Part shown: piece after piece, positions 9,277 to 17,931 of the stretch | Layout: every line of letters starts with the position of its first letter | Numbering within the stretch: the stretch's first letter is position 1 | Assembly (NCBI RefSeq): GCF_900129775.1 | Contig: NZ_FQWV01000008.1 | Span: forward strand, 62,001 to 126,000 | From: Halobaculum gomorrense | GTDB lineage: Archaea; Halobacteriota; Halobacteria; Halobacteriales; Haloferacaceae | Direction: 5' to 3' | Length of the DNA stretch: 64,000 nucleotides | Position numbers and translations under genes: made by a program | Notes under the pieces: model-generated | Seen by the model: only the letters and a program-made list of their open reading frames with translations | What the model was told of the DNA's origin: nothing | Databases searched by the model: none

Positions 9277-10452
9277 CTACTCCGGGAGCCACGACGCCTG
9301 GTGTGCGAGGACCAGCCCGACGAGCAAGATCACGAGGCCGCCGGCGGCGGCACCGAACACCGTGTCGTAGGCGAAGCCGGCGCCGCGGAGCGTCCCGACG
9401 ACGGAGGACCCGGTCGCCTGCACGACCATCATCGAGGCCGAGTAGACGGCGTAGGCGGACCCGCGGGTCGCGTCGGGCAGCGTGTCGAGCAGGTAGGTGT
9501 CCATCGCCGGGAACAGCGAGTGGATGACGTAGCCGGTGACCGCCGACACGAGCAGGAGGGGAATGAGGCCGGAGACGGACACGAGCGCGAACAGGCACGC
9601 GATGAACGCCGCGAGGACGCCCAGCAGGTACGGAACGTGAGGGAGGCGGTCGGCGAGTCGCCCGGAGATCAGAAACGCCGGGACGCCAGCGCCGAAGACG
9701 ACGGTGAGCGCGTTGCGGGCGACCGTCGGAGAGAGTCCCTTGGCGAGCATGTACAGCTCGTAGAAGTTGAACACGCCCTGCCAGACGAAACCCGTGAGGC
9801 CGAGGATGAGCACGCCCGTGAGGACGGTCCGCCACTCGGCGCGGGCCGCGGCGAGCAGTTCGCGGTCCTCGTCGCCCGCCGCCGGGAGGTCGGCGTTCCT
9901 GGCGGTGACGAACAGCAGCAGCGTCACGATCGCCGCGGCGACCGCGAGAACTGCGAAGACGGCGCGCCAGCCCGCGGCCGCGTCGATTCCGAGCCCGAGG
10001 GCGACGGTGACGAACGGCGCTGCGCTGACGGCGGCCAGTTGGCTCGCGGTGCCGTGGATCCCCATGACGCGGCCGACGGTCTCGGGGAACAGCTCCGAGA
10101 CGAGGGGGTTCCCCGCGATGAAGTAGACGCCGGAGGCGAGCCCCATTCCGACGGCTGCGAGCATCAGCACGTCGATACCCGGGGCGAGACTCGCGAACGT
10201 CGCCGCGAGCGTGAGCACCACGCCCGCGGCGAACACGACGTAGTGGCGCGGCACCTTCGTCAGGAGCCACCCAACCGGGAGGCGTGGCGCGGCGCTGCCG
10301 ACCCACACGAGCGTGACGAGCAGGCCGGCGGTCGCCTCGCCGATGCCGAACGTGTCGATGAACTCCGACAGCAGCGGCGCGAACACCACCCGCGCCATGT
10401 TTACCAGGAACACCGTCCCGCACAGCGTTCCGAACAGCCGTCCCCGTGACAC
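9277..10452 (-). CDS. Major facilitator superfamily transporter
   Basis: A 391-residue integral membrane protein with about 12 hydrophobic helices in the two-bundle arrangement of MFS carriers. The loop between helices 2 and 3 carries a degenerate MFS motif (PVGWLLTKVPRHYVV), with a matching loop in the second half (ISGRLADRLPHVPYLLG). No substrate-specific signature is visible; similar haloarchaeal genes are annotated only as MFS transporters. It lies 109 bases upstream of the VOC gene on the same strand, so the two might be transcribed together. The gene is divergent from the zinc-finger microprotein at 10595. Confidence 0.85.
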   Translation of the reverse strand: MSRGRLFGTLCGTVFLVNMARVVFAPLLSEFIDTFGIGEATAGLLVTLVWVGSAAPRLPVGWLLTKVPRHYVVFAAGVVLTLAATFASLAPGIDVLMLAAVGMGLASGVYFIAGNPLVSELFPETVGRVMGIHGTASQLAAVSAAPFVTVALGLGIDAAAGWRAVFAVLAVAAAIVTLLLFVTARNADLPAAGDEDRELLAAARAEWRTVLTGVLILGLTGFVWQGVFNFYELYMLAKGLSPTVARNALTVVFGAGVPAFLISGRLADRLPHVPYLLGVLAAFIACLFALVSVSGLIPLLLVSAVTGYVIHSLFPAMDTYLLDTLPDATRGSAYAVYSASMMVVQATGSSVVGTLRGAGFAYDTVFGAAAGGLVILLVGLVLAHQASWLPE

Positions 10453-10594
10453 GGCCGTCGCTTTCGCGCGACGGGGGTCAAGCCTTCCGACTCGTCGTCA
10501 TCCCGTGTCGCGCCGGGCCGCGCCGGGTCGCCCTGCCGTACCCGGGGTCGCGGGCAACGCCGTCCTTTTCAGCCCCCCGCCTCAACGTGAGGGC

Positions 10595-10765
10595 GTGAAA
10601 TCCACACGGAAGGGGCTCCGCAAGGGTGAGTTGGAGAAGGACAACTACGAGCGGCTGCTGTGCGCCGAGTGTGGGAAGTCGCTGGCGAAAGAGAACCCCC
10701 CAGACGAGGTGTACTCCGTGCGGCGCTGTCCCGACTGCGACCGCGAGTGGAAAGAGCTTCGCTGA
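10595..10765 (+). CDS. HVO_0758-type zinc finger microprotein
   Basis: A 56-residue basic protein with two CxxC pairs (LLCAECGKS and RRCPDCDRE) spaced to bind one zinc ion. The whole sequence, beginning VKSTRKGLRKGELEKDNYER, matches the small zinc-finger family named after Haloferax volcanii HVO_0758, as I remember it. The start is a GTG at 10595, with CCTTTTCAG about 28 bases before it acting as TATA-like box. Small zinc-finger proteins of this kind have been linked to biofilm or stress phenotypes in haloarchaea, but the molecular job is unknown. The neighbouring AKR and DHH genes may be a conserved neighbourhood. Confidence 0.85.
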   Translation: MKSTRKGLRKGELEKDNYERLLCAECGKSLAKENPPDEVYSVRRCPDCDREWKELR

Positions 10766-10917
10766 ATCGCGACGGCCGAGCCCGCGACGGCCGCGCCCGC
10801 AGTGAGGACTGCCTGCGACCACAACTGACCAAGCCCCTCCGCGACCCGTTCTCCGATCCGTGCCACCTCGTTCGGATCTGCGGACCGAGTGGGTCCTGCC
10901 GGTCCCCGCGAGCGGCC

Positions 10918-12057
10918 CTACTCGAACACCGAGTCGAACGCCGCCGCGCCGAGCGGGTCGAACGTCCCCGCGGCGACGCTCTCGCGGACGTGTTCAGGCC
11001 GACTACAGCCGACGAGCGCGGCCGTCACCGCCGGCGCCGAGCGGGCGAAGTTCAGCGCCCGCTGAGCCGGCGAGTCCCCCGCCAACTCCGCTTCGACGGG
11101 TCCAGGGATAGCGCCAGAATGGACCAGATCGCCCTGCCCGAGACTCGCGGCGGCGAACACCGACAGCCCTTCCCGGTGACAGAACTCCAGCGCGCTCACC
11201 GGTCCGTCACCGGCCCCGCCCGCGCCTCCGCTCTCGTCGCTTCCGGCGGTGTCGCCGACGCCGTGCGCCTCGACGGTGAACGCGTCGGCCATCCGAACGT
11301 TGAACGGGAGTTGCACCGCGCGCAGGCCGTGGTCCTCGACGCCGACCCGGTCTGCGGCCGCCCGCGCCCGCGAGAGGACTTCCGCGAGGTCGAGGTGCGC
11401 GTCATGGTCACTGGGCACGCGGAACGCCTCCCACGTCGCGACGCCGTAGCCGCCGATATCGCCGGCTGCGCGGCGCCGCTCGAGCGCCTCGAAGGCCGCG
11501 CCGAGTTGGTCGTAGACGGCGCCGCGGTCCCGAACCGCGAGCTGCCGCTCCGGGCTGTCGACGTAGTAGCAGTCGATCGTGTCGACGCCGAGCGCGTCGA
11601 GCGAGCGGTCCAGCATCGCGTCCAGATATCCGGGCGCGATGCAGTGGCTGCCGTGAGCCAAGTCCGCCGGATCGACGAGCCCGGCGTCGAGGAAGCGCTC
11701 GCGGACGTACCGGCCAGGGTCGTCGGGGCGCTCGCCGTCGAACGGGAGGACCCCCGCCTTGCTCGCGATCACGACGCGGTCGCGATCGACGGCGGCCTCG
11801 CGGACCGCCTCGCCGACGACGCGCTCGGCGCGCCCGCACCGGTAGTTGCTCGCGGTGTCGACGAGGTTGATGCCCGTCTCCAGGCCGGTGACGAGCGCCG
11901 CGCGGTAGCGGTCGTCGACCGCGTCGGTCGGGTCGCCGAGGTACGTCCCGAGGCCGACGCTGGAGACGACGCCCGGCCCAAACCGCCGGAAGTAGGTGCG
12001 ACCGAAGCGGTCGCCGAAGCGGTCGCGGAACGCCCACGTTCCGCTTGCAGTTGCCAT
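10918..12057 (-). CDS. Aldo/keto reductase family protein with altered catalytic His position
   Basis: A 379-residue TIM-barrel oxidoreductase of the aldo/keto reductase family. Three of the four catalytic positions are recognisable: Asp and Tyr in NLVDTASNYRCGRAE and Lys in VVIASKAGVL. The strand that normally ends in the fourth, a His (usual pattern YYLHNPE in this subgroup), reads CYYVDSPERQ here, so Asp stands where His is expected. NADP contacts near the C terminus are present in part (LVGCSRPEHVRESVA). Length is slightly longer than the usual 320-340. It may be a reductase with changed chemistry or a non-classical member. It is followed after 31 bases by the DHH gene's end on the same strand. 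Confidence 0.8.
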   Translation of the reverse strand: MATASGTWAFRDRFGDRFGRTYFRRFGPGVVSSVGLGTYLGDPTDAVDDRYRAALVTGLETGINLVDTASNYRCGRAERVVGEAVREAAVDRDRVVIASKAGVLPFDGERPDDPGRYVRERFLDAGLVDPADLAHGSHCIAPGYLDAMLDRSLDALGVDTIDCYYVDSPERQLAVRDRGAVYDQLGAAFEALERRRAAGDIGGYGVATWEAFRVPSDHDAHLDLAEVLSRARAAADRVGVEDHGLRAVQLPFNVRMADAFTVEAHGVGDTAGSDESGGAGGAGDGPVSALEFCHREGLSVFAAASLGQGDLVHSGAIPGPVEAELAGDSPAQRALNFARSAPAVTAALVGCSRPEHVRESVAAGTFDPLGAAAFDSVFE

Positions 12058-12088
12058 ACCGACGAGAGGGGACCGAACGCGAAAAGGG

Positions 12089-13255
12089 CTACCGCTCGCC
12101 GTCCATCGCGTCGAACAGCCGATCGAGCAGCGCCTCGCGTCCGACTACGGGGGTTTCCTCGCTCCCGTCGGTGGTGACCTGGGGACCGATCTGGCCGCCG
12201 CCCATGCGCGCGTGCCCGCCGGCGGACGCCTGTTCCATGTCGCCGACCGCCGCGTCCAGCGCCCGACCCATGTGGACGCGGTCGTCGCGCGAGCGGCCGG
12301 AGAGGTGGACTGTGCCATCTTTCTGTCCGAGGACGACGACGGCCGTCACGCCCTCCAGCCCGACGAGTTCGTCGGCCGCCTGCGGGATCGCGTCGACGTT
12401 GGAGACGCGCCCCACGTCGCTGACGGCGAAGGAGCCGCGGACCTCACGACCGGCGATGGCGCGGGCTTTCACGTCCAGCGCCTCGGTGCTCACGGCCGGG
12501 TCGGCGATGCGTTCGAGGTTGTCCTCGTCGACGCCCGGCTGCAGATACGCCGCCGCCGCGAAGTCCTCGGCGGAGGCGCCCCTGGTCAGCCTGTTCGTGT
12601 CGGAGATGATGCCGTACAGCAGGCCCGTCGCGGTTCGCGTCGAGAGGGTCGCGCCCGTCACCTCCGTCTCGTGGGCGTCCGGCGGGATCGGCGTCGATCC
12701 CGTGTCCCGGAAGTACTCGGCGAGGATGCTCGCCGTCGCGCCGTAGTCCGTCCGCACGTCGGTGTACGCCTCGCCGCCGCCCTCGCCGGGATGGTGGTCC
12801 ACGACCGCGTACGGAAGGACGCCGTCGGCGCCCGCGAACCCCCGTGGTGCGTTGTGATCGACGAGGATGACCGCCTCCGCGGAGAGATCCGAGACGTGGT
12901 CGATTCGGTCCAACTCCACGTCGAGTACGGTCCGGAACGCCCGGTTCTCCTGGCGGCGCACCTGCCCGGAGTACTGGACGATCGCGTCGGTGTCGACGCT
13001 GTCGGCGAGTTCAGTGACGGCGAGCCCGGCCGCCATCGCGTCGGCGTCGGGATTCGGGTGGAGGAGCACACTGATCGACTCGCGGCCGGCCAGCAGCGCG
13101 CGAAAGCGCTCGCCGGGCGTCCGTCGGAGCCGCCGGTACAGCGCCAGCGCAGCCACGAGCGCGAGCGCGCCGCCGGCGACGGCGACCACGACACGGGGGT
13201 TCGCGGACAGCGCATCCCACCCGCGCTGGAGCGCCCGCGTGCTCACCTGTGCCAT
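12089..13255 (-). CDS. Membrane-anchored DHH/DHHA1 phosphoesterase
   Basis: A 388-residue protein with one N-terminal membrane helix (about residues 21-40), then a DHH domain and a C-terminal DHHA1 domain. Catalytic metal motifs are NPDADAM (about 68-74), ILVDHN and VVDHHPG, and the DHHA1 loop is GGHARMGGGQ. Soluble relatives include RecJ nucleases, nanoRNases and cyclic-di-AMP phosphodiesterases; the single membrane helix plus DHH-DHHA1 recalls the catalytic half of GdpP but without PAS or GGDEF domains. ATG at 13255 is preferred; an ATG eight codons upstream (13279) is possible. The gene lies 41 bases after the stop of an SDR gene on the same strand. Confidence 0.85.
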   Translation of the reverse strand: MAQVSTRALQRGWDALSANPRVVVAVAGGALALVAALALYRRLRRTPGERFRALLAGRESISVLLHPNPDADAMAAGLAVTELADSVDTDAIVQYSGQVRRQENRAFRTVLDVELDRIDHVSDLSAEAVILVDHNAPRGFAGADGVLPYAVVDHHPGEGGGEAYTDVRTDYGATASILAEYFRDTGSTPIPPDAHETEVTGATLSTRTATGLLYGIISDTNRLTRGASAEDFAAAAYLQPGVDEDNLERIADPAVSTEALDVKARAIAGREVRGSFAVSDVGRVSNVDAIPQAADELVGLEGVTAVVVLGQKDGTVHLSGRSRDDRVHMGRALDAAVGDMEQASAGGHARMGGGQIGPQVTTDGSEETPVVGREALLDRLFDAMDGER

Positions 13256-13296
13256 AGCGGCGCTATTCGGTCCCCACATATGAAGGTACGACACGC

Positions 13297-14187
13297 TTAC
13301 TCGCCGCGATCCGACTCGATGGCGTCTTCGTATCCGCTTCGATACGTGGGGTATTTGAACTCGTACCCGAGCTCCCGAAGCAGCGCGTTCGAACAGCGCT
13401 TGCTCGTGCGGATCCGGCGCTCGGCGGCCGTCGAGAGGTCGCCCGCGGCGATCCGTTCGTCTTTCGTGCGTTTCTCCGGGCGGTCGACGCCGCACTCGTC
13501 GGCGAGCCAGTCGGCGAAGGTCCACTTGTCGGCGGGCTCGTCGTCGACGACGAGGACGACCTCGTCGCGGGCGAGGTCCCCCTCCAGCAGGAACCGCACC
13601 GCGCCCGCGGCGTCGTCGCGGTGGACCATGTTCAGGTACCCCGCGGTTACCGGGCCCTCGAGGTACCGGTCGAGTCGGTAGCGGTCGGGACCGTACAGCC
13701 CCGCGAACCGGGCGGCGGTGCCGTCGATGCCGGCGGCCGCGGCCTCCTCGCGGGCGACCCGCTCGGCTTCCGCGAGCACGCGGGTCTTCTCGGTCGTCGG
13801 ATCCAACGGCGTCTCCTCGTCGACCCAGTCGCCGTCGTGATCCCCGTAGACGCCGGTGCTGGACGTGTAGACGAGCCTGGCCGGCGGCGACTCGCGGCCG
13901 CCGTACTCGCGGATCACGTTCTGTAGCCCCTCAACGTACACCTCGCGGGCCGCGTCCGCGCCGCGGCCGCCCGAACTGGCGGCGAACACGACGGCGTCCG
14001 TGTCGGGAAGCCCCGAGAGCGATCCGAGGTCCGTCGCGTCGGCGGCGACAGCGGTCGCGCCGGTGGCCTCGACGGCGGCCACCCCCGACGGGGACCGACG
14101 GACGCCGACGACCTCGTGGCCCTCCGCGACGAGCTGGCGGGCGAGTTCGAGGCCGACGTAGCCGCAGCCGACGATCGTGACGTGCAT
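13297..14187 (-). CDS. NAD-dependent epimerase/SDR protein (YeeZ-like)
   Basis: A 296-residue extended short-chain dehydrogenase-like protein. The Rossmann dinucleotide motif is VTIVGCGYVGLELARQL at the very N terminus. A catalytic Ser/Tyr region is YTSSTGVYGDHDGDW, though the usual YxxxK is not obvious, as in YeeZ-like members. The C-terminal part contains VHRDDAAGAVRFLLEG, typical of the epimerase family. Its reaction is unknown; similar proteins act on nucleotide sugars or are structural homologues only. It is flanked by the DHH and DUF5791 genes with short gaps (41 and 20 bases) on the same strand, so the three may be one transcript. Confidence 0.83.
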   Translation of the reverse strand: MHVTIVGCGYVGLELARQLVAEGHEVVGVRRSPSGVAAVEATGATAVAADATDLGSLSGLPDTDAVVFAASSGGRGADAAREVYVEGLQNVIREYGGRESPPARLVYTSSTGVYGDHDGDWVDEETPLDPTTEKTRVLAEAERVAREEAAAAGIDGTAARFAGLYGPDRYRLDRYLEGPVTAGYLNMVHRDDAAGAVRFLLEGDLARDEVVLVVDDEPADKWTFADWLADECGVDRPEKRTKDERIAAGDLSTAAERRIRTSKRCSNALLRELGYEFKYPTYRSGYEDAIESDRGE

Positions 14188-14207
14188 CGTTCGGTCCTCG
14201 CTCGTGG

Positions 14208-14642
14208 TTACGGCGTCCGCTCGATCACGAGCGCCTGCATGTCGGCTAACTCGCCGAGCGTGAGTCGGGTGCGGCCCTCAAGCGCCTGCTGTACCTCCTG
14301 GCCGGTCAGGTCCGCGTCGATCTCGGCGGCGATCGTGTCCACGTCCAGGATCGCGGTCACCATCTCCATCATCACGTGGTCGCGCACCTCGGAGGCGATG
14401 GCCTCGGCGGGGACGCCCTCCGCCCGTTCGAGGATGGCCGCGGCGTCCCCGAGCCGAACCGTCGCGACCGCGTCGGCGTCGCCGTCGGCCATCGCGGCGA
14501 CGACGGACTCGTCCACGCCGGTCTCGGCGGCCACCGTCGCGGGATCGGCGCCGTCCAGCGCGGTCGCCAACTCCGCGGCGTACGCCTCGAGCAGGTCCCT
14601 CGGTGTCGCCTCCTCCGGGTCCGCGAGGGCGTCGTAGAGCAT
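14208..14642 (-). CDS. DUF5791 family protein
   Basis: A 144-residue acidic, alanine-rich cytoplasmic protein. The start MLYDALADPEEATPRDLLEA and the ETGVDESVVAAM segment match, from memory, the haloarchaeal DUF5791 family of unknown function. The middle looks helix-turn-helix-like (AETGVDESVVAAMADGDADA), compatible with a small DNA- or protein-binding domain, but this is weak. Start ATG at 14642. It lies 34 bases downstream of the stop of the last gene of the Tad-like locus (14677) on the same strand, and its stop is 20 bases before the SDR gene's start. It may be read through from either side. Confidence 0.72.
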   Translation of the reverse strand: MLYDALADPEEATPRDLLEAYAAELATALDGADPATVAAETGVDESVVAAMADGDADAVATVRLGDAAAILERAEGVPAEAIASEVRDHVMMEMVTAILDVDTIAAEIDADLTGQEVQQALEGRTRLTLGELADMQALVIERTP

Positions 14643-14676
14643 ACCCCTCCTCCCGGCCGCGGGGGCAAAACCGTTG

Positions 14677-17600
14677 TCACTCCCCGCCCCCCGAGAGACA
14701 GGTCGGCGCCCCCGCATCGACTGCCCGCCCGCTCGCGTCCGGGACGGACGGACACGGCCAGCCCGCGGATCGCTCGTCGGCGTTCCCGTCGATATCGCCG
14801 ACGCCCGACGTGCCTGCCGGGACGACGACAACGACGACCGTCCACGTCCGGAACGCCACGCGGTCGCTCCGGCCGAGCAGTTCTGCCGTTCCATCGCTGT
14901 CGACATCGAGCGTGACTCGAGCGCCGTCACGAATGTAGCGAACCGTCGCGTCCGCGCCGTCGGGGGCGCCGGCGGGCGCCGAGACCTCGAACTGGGGGTA
15001 CGCGCCGGCGACTTCCACGTCCCAGACGTTCACCGTCGCGTACCAGTAGCCGGGGACGGGCGCGACCGGGAGTCCGGCGAGCACCGGACCGAGCTTCCCC
15101 GCTCCGTAGCGCCGGTAGAGCGCCTCCGTCGCGTTCGCGCCAGCGCGCCGGACCGCGGACCGCAGCTCCGCGCGCCGCGCCGCCCGCGTCTCGTCGACAA
15201 CCCCCGCCCTGACGCCCGAGGGGACGGTGACACGCGAATCCGTCACCGCGGCCGCGAGTTCGACCCGGAGGCGGACCGCGAGCCGGTCGCGGTCGATCGC
15301 GGATCCAGCCCCGCCCTCACCGACCGCTGCGCGCGCGATCGCGGCTGCATACGATCCGTCGACGACCGCTGCGGTCCTCGCTCCCGCCGCGGGCCATCGG
15401 CGCCTCGCGGTGCGGAGCACGGCGAGGCGGTCTCGTCGGGAGAGGTCAGTCCGCCGTTCGAGTACCGAGCACACGCGAGAATCGACGACGCGCAGTTCGG
15501 CCGCGACCCTGCGGCGCAGCGTCGCACGGGCGGAGGCGAGACTCGTCGAGGGCTCCCCGCCGGCGCCGGCCGCGACTGCAGTGCGGTTCGTGGCGACGAG
15601 CGCGCGCCCGGCCGCCGCCAGCGACGCGGTTCGCCGAGCGGGCAGCGTGGCGTCGGTGACGGCGTCCGCGGCGTCCCCGGTCGGGACCGCGAACAGGTTC
15701 GTGTTGCGCGCGACGAGCGGACGGACCGTCTCACCGGGCGCCAACGAGTCGATCCGGCGGGACCCGACGGCCGTGACCGGGAGGTACCCCGGCACTCCGT
15801 GGGGCGTGAGCACCACCTCGCCGGCGCGCCACCGTCCAGCGGAGGCCGGTCGGGGTGCGGTCGCCTCGCTCGCGATGCGCGCGAGGTCGTCGATCCGATC
15901 GTCCGCCCCAGCGCGGAGCTCGTCGATCCGATCCCGATAGGCGTCGTTGCGGGCTGCCGATCCGCCCGCGCGAGCGTCGAGTTCGGCGATCACGCTGTCG
16001 ACGTAGGCGGCCCTGGCGGCGACGCGCGCGCGGTCTGCGGCGCCGTCGTACGTCGCCGGCGCGTCGACGATCGACTCCCGCCGTTCCCGGACGACCGCGG
16101 CCAACCGCGCGGCCGCATTCGCCTCGCCGGCGGCCACGGCCGAGCGCACCACCGGCACGGAAACGTTCCGGACTCGTTCGCGGACGCCGATCAGATCACG
16201 GTAGATCCAGTCGTCGAGTTCGGGCGGGCGGTCGCCGTAGACGGTCGTCCGATCGACGGTCTCGTGCCCCAACCTGACCCCGCTGGCACGAGGACGGACC
16301 GCGGCTCGCGCTGCCCGATCCGTCGCCCCCGGCGGCAACAGGTCCGCCCGCGCGGCCGCCGGCACGTCCGCGAGGTTCAGCCCGTCGACGGCGCCTCCGC
16401 GGACGAAGCGGGGCGCCGTCGGCCGGTCGGGGCCGGTCGAGGGGTCGTACTCGACCGTGAGCGTGATCCGGACCCGGTAGCGGTCCGTCCACCTCGCCGT
16501 CGTCGTCCGGATCGATCCGTTCCCCACCCAGCGCCGCGTCACCCGGTTGCGGACGGCGACCGTCCGACGCTCGTCGGCTGCGACTCGGTCGCGACGATCG
16601 GCGGTCGGACCGCCGATCGACTCGTGCTCGACCACGACGACCCGTTCGTCGAGCCGCTCCGACAGCAGCGTCCAGTTCGGCCCCGGTGGCGACCGCGGCG
16701 GGCGCTGTGCCAGCGTGACGCCGACGACCCTGACGCGGCGGGTCGCCCGGGAACGATAGGCGCCCCGAACTGCGGCGTCGAATCCGCCGTCGGACCGGTG
16801 GTCGAGGAACGCGACGAACGCGCGGTCCGCGCTCGCGTTCACGCCGACGCGGAACGAACGGCCGCCGTCACCGCCGGTTCGACTCGCGCCGTCGAGCGTC
16901 GTCGTGGTCGTCCCGGTCGTCGTCGCCGGCCGGTCGACAGGTCGCATCACATTACGGGCATCAGCAAGGACGCGCTCGGTCCACGCCGGGCCGCGCGCCA
17001 TCGCCGGCGCGAGCAGGTCGCGCGCGCCGACGCGGGCGGTCGCCGTGAGCAGCGCCGCTCGGCCGGCGGGGTCACCGCGGCCGTACACCGCACGCTGTGC
17101 GCGCAGCGCCGCGGCGTTCGTCGACAGCTCGACGTGGCGCGCGGCGAGGACGTTCGAGATCGGGGCCCCGAGGTACTGTGCCGTGCCGCGAGCCTGGGCA
17201 ACCGACCACAGGCGCCACGTGAGCGCACGACCCAGTCCCGGCCCATCGACCGGCGAGCGATTCAGCCGGGCCTCGTACGCGGCGGTCTGGTCGTGCATCG
17301 CGAGCACGGGGACCGCGACGGAGACGGTATAGTTCACCCGGCGCGTCGCGACCGTCTCGCCGCCGCGCATTGCGGTCAGCGTCACGTTCCGAACGGTGAC
17401 GCGCAAGGCGGTCCCGTTCGCCAGCGACGCGACCGAGACGCGCTCGACGGCCGCTCGCGCGTCTGCGGGCGACGCGATCGACTCGACCGCCGGAAGCGAC
17501 GCGGTCGCCGTCACGCCGCCCGCGTCGGTGGTCGCGTCGGCGAGCGCCTCGGCCGTCGCCAGCGAGATCCGCAGTCGGAGGGCGTCGCGGAACGACCGGT

Positions 17601-17931
17601 TCGGGTCGAGCGCACGCCCAACAGTGGTGTTCGCCGGCGTCGTCACAGGATCGAGCGCCGCCTCATGAGCGGCACCCGTCGCGGCCGCGCGGACGGCGGG
17701 TCTACCGACCGACTCCATCCTGTCGAGTGCGTCGTCGACCGCGGTGTCGACGACGACCGGCCCGCCGAGCGCGAGCGAGTTCGCGTACGCGACGCTCCCG
17801 AGCAGGAGAACGACGGCGACCAGGGCGAACGGGACGCGCCCGCGGTCGCGGTCACCGCCCCCGCTGCCGAGCGAGCGACTTCGCGGAGACTCGGCGCCAG
17901 CACTCGGCCCCGTGCCGGTGAGAGCGCTCAC
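14677..17931 (-). CDS. Large membrane-anchored extracytoplasmic protein of the Tad-like locus (DUF7286-like)
   Basis: A 1084-residue protein, the last gene of the secretion locus. After a short polar start there is one membrane helix (FALVAVVLLLGSVAYANSLA, about residues 35-54), then a very long extracytoplasmic region rich in Ala, Arg and Val without recognisable enzyme motifs. A VWDVEVAGAYPQFEVSAP segment near the C terminus looks like a folded beta domain. By position and architecture I associate it with the haloarchaeal DUF7286 group. The chosen GTG start (17931) overlaps the previous stop by four bases (GTGA), as elsewhere in the operon. A role as a large pseudopilin-associated or TadG-like component is inference. 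Confidence 0.72.
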   Translation of the reverse strand: MSALTGTGPSAGAESPRSRSLGSGGGDRDRGRVPFALVAVVLLLGSVAYANSLALGGPVVVDTAVDDALDRMESVGRPAVRAAATGAAHEAALDPVTTPANTTVGRALDPNRSFRDALRLRISLATAEALADATTDAGGVTATASLPAVESIASPADARAAVERVSVASLANGTALRVTVRNVTLTAMRGGETVATRRVNYTVSVAVPVLAMHDQTAAYEARLNRSPVDGPGLGRALTWRLWSVAQARGTAQYLGAPISNVLAARHVELSTNAAALRAQRAVYGRGDPAGRAALLTATARVGARDLLAPAMARGPAWTERVLADARNVMRPVDRPATTTGTTTTTLDGASRTGGDGGRSFRVGVNASADRAFVAFLDHRSDGGFDAAVRGAYRSRATRRVRVVGVTLAQRPPRSPPGPNWTLLSERLDERVVVVEHESIGGPTADRRDRVAADERRTVAVRNRVTRRWVGNGSIRTTTARWTDRYRVRITLTVEYDPSTGPDRPTAPRFVRGGAVDGLNLADVPAAARADLLPPGATDRAARAAVRPRASGVRLGHETVDRTTVYGDRPPELDDWIYRDLIGVRERVRNVSVPVVRSAVAAGEANAAARLAAVVRERRESIVDAPATYDGAADRARVAARAAYVDSVIAELDARAGGSAARNDAYRDRIDELRAGADDRIDDLARIASEATAPRPASAGRWRAGEVVLTPHGVPGYLPVTAVGSRRIDSLAPGETVRPLVARNTNLFAVPTGDAADAVTDATLPARRTASLAAAGRALVATNRTAVAAGAGGEPSTSLASARATLRRRVAAELRVVDSRVCSVLERRTDLSRRDRLAVLRTARRRWPAAGARTAAVVDGSYAAAIARAAVGEGGAGSAIDRDRLAVRLRVELAAAVTDSRVTVPSGVRAGVVDETRAARRAELRSAVRRAGANATEALYRRYGAGKLGPVLAGLPVAPVPGYWYATVNVWDVEVAGAYPQFEVSAPAGAPDGADATVRYIRDGARVTLDVDSDGTAELLGRSDRVAFRTWTVVVVVVPAGTSGVGDIDGNADERSAGWPCPSVPDASGRAVDAGAPTCLSGGGE

